NCBI RefSeq assembly: GCF_036946495.1
Contig: NZ_JAQIIX010000002.1
Location: 496,001-560,000, forward strand
Direction: 5' to 3'
DNA from: Mycolicibacterium neoaurum
Lineage (GTDB): Bacteria; Actinomycetota; Actinomycetes; Mycobacteriales; Mycobacteriaceae
DNA: 64,000 nt
The first letter of the stretch is position 1. Each line of letters starts with the position of its first letter. This document shows positions 59,599-64,000 of the stretch, in pieces. The notes beneath the pieces were generated by a model. The model was not told the origin of the DNA. It searched no databases and saw only the letters and a list, made by a program, of their open reading frames with translations. Position numbers and translations under genes: made by a program.

Positions 59599-61241
59599 AC
59601 ATCGACACCGCAATGACCTATCTGGCCGCCACCGAGTCCGTCGGCAACCCGGTCGCCAACATGGCCATCTTCGGCCTCTTCGTCGTCGTCACGATGGTGG
59701 TGGTGATCCGGGCCAGCAAGAAGAACGCCACCGCGGCGGAATTCTTCACCGGCGGCCGCGGCTTCTCCGGCCCGCAGAACGGTGTCGCCATCGCCGGTGA
59801 CTATCTGTCCGCGGCCAGCTTCCTCGGTATCGCCGGGGCCATCGCCGTGTACGGCTACGACGGATTCCTGTACTCGATCGGCTTCCTGGTCGCATGGCTG
59901 GTGGCCCTGCTGCTGGTGGCCGAATTGCTGCGCAACACCGGCAAATTCACCATGGCCGATGTGCTGAGCTTCCGGCTCAAGCAGCGCCCGGTGCGGGTGG
60001 CCGCGGCCACCTCCACGCTGACGGTGTCGCTGTTCTACCTGCTGGCCCAGATGGCCGGTGCCGGCGGCCTTGTCGCGCTGCTGATGAACATCAACAGCAA
60101 GAGCGGACAGGCCGTCGTCATCGCCGTCGTCGGCCTGCTGATGATCGTCTATGTCCTGGTCGGCGGCATGAAGGGCACCACCTGGGTGCAGATCATCAAG
60201 GCCGTGTTGTTGATCGCCGGCGCCGGTTTCATGACCGTCATGGTGCTGACGAAGTTCGGCCTGAACTTCTCCGAGATCCTGACCTCCGCGCAGGCCGCCA
60301 TCTCCGGGTCCGCCACCGAGGCCGTGGCCAGCCGTGACGTGCTGGCCCCCGGCGCGCAGTACGGTGGTTCGCTGACCAGCCAGATCAACTTCATCTCGCT
60401 GGCGCTGGCGCTGGTGTTGGGCACCGCGGGTCTCCCGCACGTGCTGATGCGCTTCTACACGGTGCCGACGGCCAAGGAGGCGCGACGCTCGGTCGTGTGG
60501 GCCATCGCGCTGATCGGCGCGTTCTACCTGTTCACCCTGGTGCTCGGCTACGGCGCGGCCGCTCTGGTCGGACCCGACCGCATTCTCGGCGCGGCGGGCG
60601 GGGTGAACTCCGCGGCCCCGCTGCTGGCGCTCGAACTCGGCGGCGTGGTGCTGCTGGGCGTCATCTCCGCGGTCGCCTTCGCCACCATCCTTGCGGTGGT
60701 CGCGGGTCTGACCATCACGGCCTCGGCCTCCTTTGCCCATGACATCTACGCCTCGGTCCTGAAGTCCCACAAGGTGACCGAGGAGGAGCAGGTGAAGGTC
60801 TCCCGCATCACGGCGGTGGTCCTCGGCGTGCTGGCCATCGGCCTCGGCATCCTCGCCAACGGGCAGAACGTCGCCTTCCTGGTGGCGCTGGCCTTCGCGG
60901 TCGCCGCGTCGGCGAACCTGCCCACGATCGTCTACTCGCTGTACTGGAAGCGGTTCAACACCCGCGGCGCACTGTGGAGCATGTACGGCGGCCTGATCTC
61001 CTGCATCGTGCTGATCGTCTTCTCCCCCGCCGTGTCCGGCAGCAAGACCGCCATGATCCCGGGGGCCGATTTCGCCTGGTTCCCGCTGGCCAACCCCGGC
61101 ATCGTGTCGATCCCGCTGGCCTTCGCGCTCGGCATCATCGGCACCCTGACCTCCAAGGACACCGGCGATCCGGCGGTCAATGCAGAGATGGAGGTCCGCT
61201 CGCTGACCGGTGTGGGCGCCGAGAAGGCAGTCACTCACTAA
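59595..61241 (+). CDS. Cation/acetate-type symporter (SSS family) 2
   Basis: 548-aa SSS symporter with about 13 helices. GDYLSAASFLGIAGAIAVYG and GTAGLPHVLMRFYTVPTAKEAR are hallmark sequences, and ASASFAHDIYASVLK is the ActP-like loop. With its DUF485 partner it likely imports acetate or another short carboxylate by cation symport. It differs from symporter 1 in lacking the long extracytoplasmic insert. A second, independent-looking transport unit in the same cluster. Confidence 0.88.
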   Translation: MNIDTAMTYLAATESVGNPVANMAIFGLFVVVTMVVVIRASKKNATAAEFFTGGRGFSGPQNGVAIAGDYLSAASFLGIAGAIAVYGYDGFLYSIGFLVAWLVALLLVAELLRNTGKFTMADVLSFRLKQRPVRVAAATSTLTVSLFYLLAQMAGAGGLVALLMNINSKSGQAVVIAVVGLLMIVYVLVGGMKGTTWVQIIKAVLLIAGAGFMTVMVLTKFGLNFSEILTSAQAAISGSATEAVASRDVLAPGAQYGGSLTSQINFISLALALVLGTAGLPHVLMRFYTVPTAKEARRSVVWAIALIGAFYLFTLVLGYGAAALVGPDRILGAAGGVNSAAPLLALELGGVVLLGVISAVAFATILAVVAGLTITASASFAHDIYASVLKSHKVTEEEQVKVSRITAVVLGVLAIGLGILANGQNVAFLVALAFAVAASANLPTIVYSLYWKRFNTRGALWSMYGGLISCIVLIVFSPAVSGSKTAMIPGADFAWFPLANPGIVSIPLAFALGIIGTLTSKDTGDPAVNAEMEVRSLTGVGAEKAVTH

Positions 61242-61300
61242 CCGGGCGCACTAGTTCACATCCGGAACTACCGGGACCGGCGGCGGCGTTGTTCACACTC

Positions 61301-62497
61301 ATGGACACCCGCCGCCGGTTCGCGTTCGCCGCCCTGGCCTACGCCTTCGCCGTCACCATGCTCGGGACGACCGTGCCGACCCCGATGTACGCGCTCTACG
61401 GCGAACGGATGCACTTCGCGGTGTTCACCACGACGGTGGTGTTCGCGGTGTACGCCCTCGGCGTGCTCGCCGCACTGCTGGTCGCCGGCGGCTGGTCCGA
61501 TGTCCTCGGCCGCCGGCCGGTGTTGCTGGCCGGTCTGGCCTTCGCGCTGGCCAGTTCGGCGGTGTTCCTGTTCGCCGACAACATCGCGCTGCTGTTGGTG
61601 GGGCGCCTGCTGTCCGGGCTGTCGGCAGGGTTGTTCACCGGAACGGCGACGGCGGCGGTCGTTGAATCGGTGCCCGCCCAACGGCGTGACCGGGCGGCCA
61701 CCGTGGCCACCATGGTCAACATCGGTGGGTTGGGCAGCGGCCCACTGGTGGCCGGGGCGCTGGTCCAGTACGCGCCGCACCCGCTGCTGCTGTCGTTCCT
61801 GGTGCACATCGCGCTGTTGGTACTCGCCATTCCCGCGGTGCTGCTGGCCCCGGAGACCTCGGGCGGCACCGGCCGCATCGCGCTGCAACGCCTTGCGGTG
61901 CCTGCCGAGGTCCGCGCCGTGTTCCTCACCGCCGCCACCGCAGCCTTCGCGGGGTTTGCGGTCACCGGGCTGTTCGCCGCGGTCGCGCCGGCCTTCCTCG
62001 CCGAAGTCATCGGGGTGACCAATCATGCCGTCGGCGGGGCGGTGGCCGGTTCGATCTTCCTGTCCTCGGCGGTGGCACAACTGCTCGGGCGTCGCATCCC
62101 GCCCACCCTCGCCGTGGCGGTGGGCTGCGCGATCCTGGTCGTCGGGATGGTCATTCTGGCTGTCGCACTGTCGCACTCATCGCTGCCGGGCATCATCGCC
62201 GCGGCCGTCATCGCCGGGATCGGACAGGGCATCAGCTTCAGCCGCGGGCTGGCGGCCGTCGTCGAGCAGGTCCCCGACCGGCAGCGCGGGGCGGTCAGCT
62301 CGACCTACTTCGTGGTCGCCTATGTGGCGATCGCGCTGCCGGTGGTCGGCGTGGGCCTTGCCGCCCAGACCTGGGGCCTGCGCACCGCCGGGGAGAGTTT
62401 CGCCGCCGCCATCGCGGTGCTCGCCCTCATCTGCCTGGCCGCGGTCCTGGTCCAGGAGCGCCGGGCCCGTCAATTGAGTGGTTCTACTCAGGCCTGA
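61301..62497 (+). CDS. MFS transporter
   Basis: 398-aa major facilitator with about 12 helices. The motif A loop between helices 2 and 3 is GGWSDVLGRRPVLLAG, and GRLLSGLSAGLFTGTATAA is typical of the drug/sugar exporter branches. ATG 61301 start; upstream frame belongs to symporter 2. Substrate cannot be told from sequence. It follows symporter 2 by 59 bp. Confidence 0.85.
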   Translation: MDTRRRFAFAALAYAFAVTMLGTTVPTPMYALYGERMHFAVFTTTVVFAVYALGVLAALLVAGGWSDVLGRRPVLLAGLAFALASSAVFLFADNIALLLVGRLLSGLSAGLFTGTATAAVVESVPAQRRDRAATVATMVNIGGLGSGPLVAGALVQYAPHPLLLSFLVHIALLVLAIPAVLLAPETSGGTGRIALQRLAVPAEVRAVFLTAATAAFAGFAVTGLFAAVAPAFLAEVIGVTNHAVGGAVAGSIFLSSAVAQLLGRRIPPTLAVAVGCAILVVGMVILAVALSHSSLPGIIAAAVIAGIGQGISFSRGLAAVVEQVPDRQRGAVSSTYFVVAYVAIALPVVGVGLAAQTWGLRTAGESFAAAIAVLALICLAAVLVQERRARQLSGSTQA

Positions 62498-62525
62498 CCG
62501 GTGCCGGGCACCCTACATTCGGGGC

Positions 62526-63791
62526 ATGCCCGTTTCCGCCTTCCCGAGCGTCGACGATATCGCCGCGGCCACTTCGCCCGGGCGCGACCGCGCACTCGAC
62601 GTCATCCGGATCACCGCACTGCTCGGGGTGATCGCCGGCCATACGGTGATGGCCACCAGCATCATCCGCGATGACGTCTTCGTCTGGGAGAACCTGCTCA
62701 CCACATCGGTGGTGTTCCAGGCGCTGACCTGGATCTTCCAGATCATGCCGCTGTTCTTCTTCGCCGGTGTCGCCGCGTCCGCCGGGTCGTATGCCGGCAA
62801 TTGGGGCGGCTGGTTGCTGAAGCGCTGCACCAGGCTCTACCGACCGGTGTTCTCCTATCTCGCGTTCTGGGCGGTCGCCCTCGCCATCGGCCACCGGGTG
62901 TTGCCGAGGCACGTCTACGAGCCGATCGCCGGCATCTCCATTCAGCTGCTGTGGTTCCTCGGCGCCTACGTCCTGGTTCTCGCCGCGGTGCCGCTGCTGC
63001 GCTCGGTCACCACAGTCGGCCGGATGGCCGCCTCCGTCGCGTTGATCTACACGATGATCGCCACGATCGACGCCATCCGGGTCAACGCCCCGGGCTGGGA
63101 AGCGCTGGGCTACCTGAACCTGGCGGTGTGGCTGATCCCAGGCATCTTCGGGATCGCCTACCGCAACCGGTTGTTGACCGTCTCACAGGCCGCGTTGTTG
63201 GGTTTCGGCATGTTGGCGTTGAACGCGGCGTTGCTGCGTTTCGGTCCGTACGAACTGAGCCTGGTGGGCATCGAAGGCCAAGAGCTCAAGAACATGATGC
63301 CGCCGTCGCTGTTGCTGGCCGGACACGCAATCATGATGTGCGCGTTCGCGATTGCCGCCGCACCTGCCATCGACCGGTGGGCCCGCCGGCCGCGTGTGTG
63401 GTGGTTGACCGCGATCGGCAACAGCGGTGCGATGACACTGTATCTCTGGCACATTCCCGCGCTGCTGGCCGTGCATCTGGTGTTCGACACCGCCGGGTTT
63501 CCGCGGTATCCGGGGCAGCCGCACTTCCTGGCGCTGAGCATCGCGCAGGTGCTGATCATGACGGCGGTGGTAGCGGTGTTGTTCGTGGCGCTGCGACCGC
63601 TGGAGAACAACCCGCTGCCCCATTGGGATGGCGGCGTGGTCACCGACCGTCGGAGCATCGCGGTCGGGACGCTGCTGTGCACCGCGGGGGCAGCGACGCT
63701 GGCCTCGTGCGTGTGGGGCCTGAAGGATCTGGGCCTGTACTGCGTGGCGGCCATGCTGGTGGCACTGGTCGGCGCCCGGGCGCTCGCCTAG
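62526..63791 (+). CDS. Membrane acyltransferase (acyltransferase 3 family)
   Basis: 421-aa polytopic protein of the acyltransferase-3/OafA type, around ten helices. The N-terminal RALDVIRITALLGVIAGHTV has the catalytic-type His of the family, with RCTRLYRPVF as the conserved Arg-rich helix. These enzymes acylate sugars or lipids at the membrane. ATG 62526. Its stop TAG shares the CTAG palindrome with the convergent DUF5302 gene. Confidence 0.83.
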   Translation: MPVSAFPSVDDIAAATSPGRDRALDVIRITALLGVIAGHTVMATSIIRDDVFVWENLLTTSVVFQALTWIFQIMPLFFFAGVAASAGSYAGNWGGWLLKRCTRLYRPVFSYLAFWAVALAIGHRVLPRHVYEPIAGISIQLLWFLGAYVLVLAAVPLLRSVTTVGRMAASVALIYTMIATIDAIRVNAPGWEALGYLNLAVWLIPGIFGIAYRNRLLTVSQAALLGFGMLALNAALLRFGPYELSLVGIEGQELKNMMPPSLLLAGHAIMMCAFAIAAAPAIDRWARRPRVWWLTAIGNSGAMTLYLWHIPALLAVHLVFDTAGFPRYPGQPHFLALSIAQVLIMTAVVAVLFVALRPLENNPLPHWDGGVVTDRRSIAVGTLLCTAGAATLASCVWGLKDLGLYCVAAMLVALVGARALA

Positions 63792-63958
63792 CCGCTCTTG
63801 CGTCGGAACTCGCGCCGGTTCTCCACCGCACCGTGCGCGCGAGCCTTCTTGCGTCCACCATCAGCGTGCGAAGCGCCCCCGGTGGCCTGCGCCTTCTTGC
63901 GCTCCAGCGCTTCCCGGAACTTGCGCTTGGTGTCGTCTTCCGGAGTTTCGTCGGCCAT
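63788..63958 (-). CDS. DUF5302 small protein
   Basis: 56-aa highly charged protein MADETPEDDTKRKFREALER followed by KKAQATGGASHADGGRKKAR and AHGAVENRREFRRKSG. It matches the DUF5302 pattern common in mycobacteria, an acidic start and a long basic tail. Function unknown. ATG 63958. Its stop and the stop of the convergent acyltransferase gene share CTAG at 63788-63791. Confidence 0.75.
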   Translation of the reverse strand: MADETPEDDTKRKFREALERKKAQATGGASHADGGRKKARAHGAVENRREFRRKSG

Positions 63959-64000
63959 GCGATCAGCCTAGACGCACGTCCTCGACAATTCCGTCAGCGC

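Noticed and set aside
59400..61238. 612-codon minus-strand frame opposite symporter 2
   Set aside because: Composition (His, Gly, Asp, Gln runs) is that of a shadow of a hydrophobic protein; no domain visible.

Overview
This window is a high-GC mycobacterial chromosome segment, most likely from a rapid grower (Mycolicibacterium-type). The evidence is family content and gene order. From memory, the backbone follows the M. tuberculosis Rv1157c-Rv1202 neighbourhood: dapE/dapD, fadD36, putB-pruA-pruC, dapC-fdxC, padR-fadH, fbiC, mshB, lpqW-typA, mutT2, phhB/pimE and two Ala/Pro-rich exported proteins. Many genes look leaderless, with a TAnnnT -10 box about 7-8 nt before the start codon, as is common in mycobacteria.

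Layout. 1-15.5 kb: an ABC-F ATPase fragment, lysine/DAP genes, an acyl-CoA synthetase, the proline catabolism operon with its PucR-type activator, dapC coupled to ferredoxin fdxC, and PadR coupled to a 2,4-dienoyl-CoA reductase. 15.5-23.9 kb: an accessory metabolic/regulatory block (YceI, ThuA-like, cupin, two Rossmann-fold oxidoreductases around an ECF sigma factor, a large LuxR-type ATPase regulator, a metallo-beta-lactamase-fold hydrolase). 23.9-41.8 kb: cofactor and envelope housekeeping (fbiC, mshB, ClC channel, DHA kinase, lpqW, typA, mutT2, phhB, pimE) plus several secreted proteins. 53.2-64 kb: an M20 hydrolase, a DUF732 secreted protein, then a LytS/LytTR two-component pair leading into two SSS-family (acetate/pyruvate-type) symporters, an MFS pump, a membrane acyltransferase and a DUF5302 protein.

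The notable feature is a mobile element of about 10.7 kb at 42,438-53,142, inserted in a HhH-GPD base-excision-repair gene. A 15-bp direct repeat marks both ends. The element encodes a large serine integrase, a Prim-Pol type replication protein, a small serine resolvase with a res-like site, a lipoprotein and a four-gene cargo operon; no phage structural genes are visible. Its left end supplies a recoded replacement for the 5' part of the disrupted gene, including a start codon and -10 box. The target gene therefore stays open as a chimera with a 30-residue tandem duplication, and the original 5' end is stranded at the right end. Rejoining the ends in silico places a TTGACA at one end 18 bp from a TACGAT at the other, directly upstream of the integrase GTG. 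This is a predicted promoter that exists only in the excised circle.

The cargo operon (42,905-47,875; all junctions overlap; composition visibly less GC-rich than the backbone) encodes a DNA methyltransferase, an SMC/Rad50-like ATPase with a zinc-hook Cys pattern, a small middle component and a PD-(D/E)xK nuclease with D, ExK and QxxxY motifs. It resembles ABC-three-component (Lamassu-like) defence with a modification enzyme added, and is the best candidate here for an undescribed system. Two probable frameshifts are present: a C6 tract in an Ala/Pro-rich exported protein, and a break that separates the membrane anchor of the LytS-like kinase from its body.
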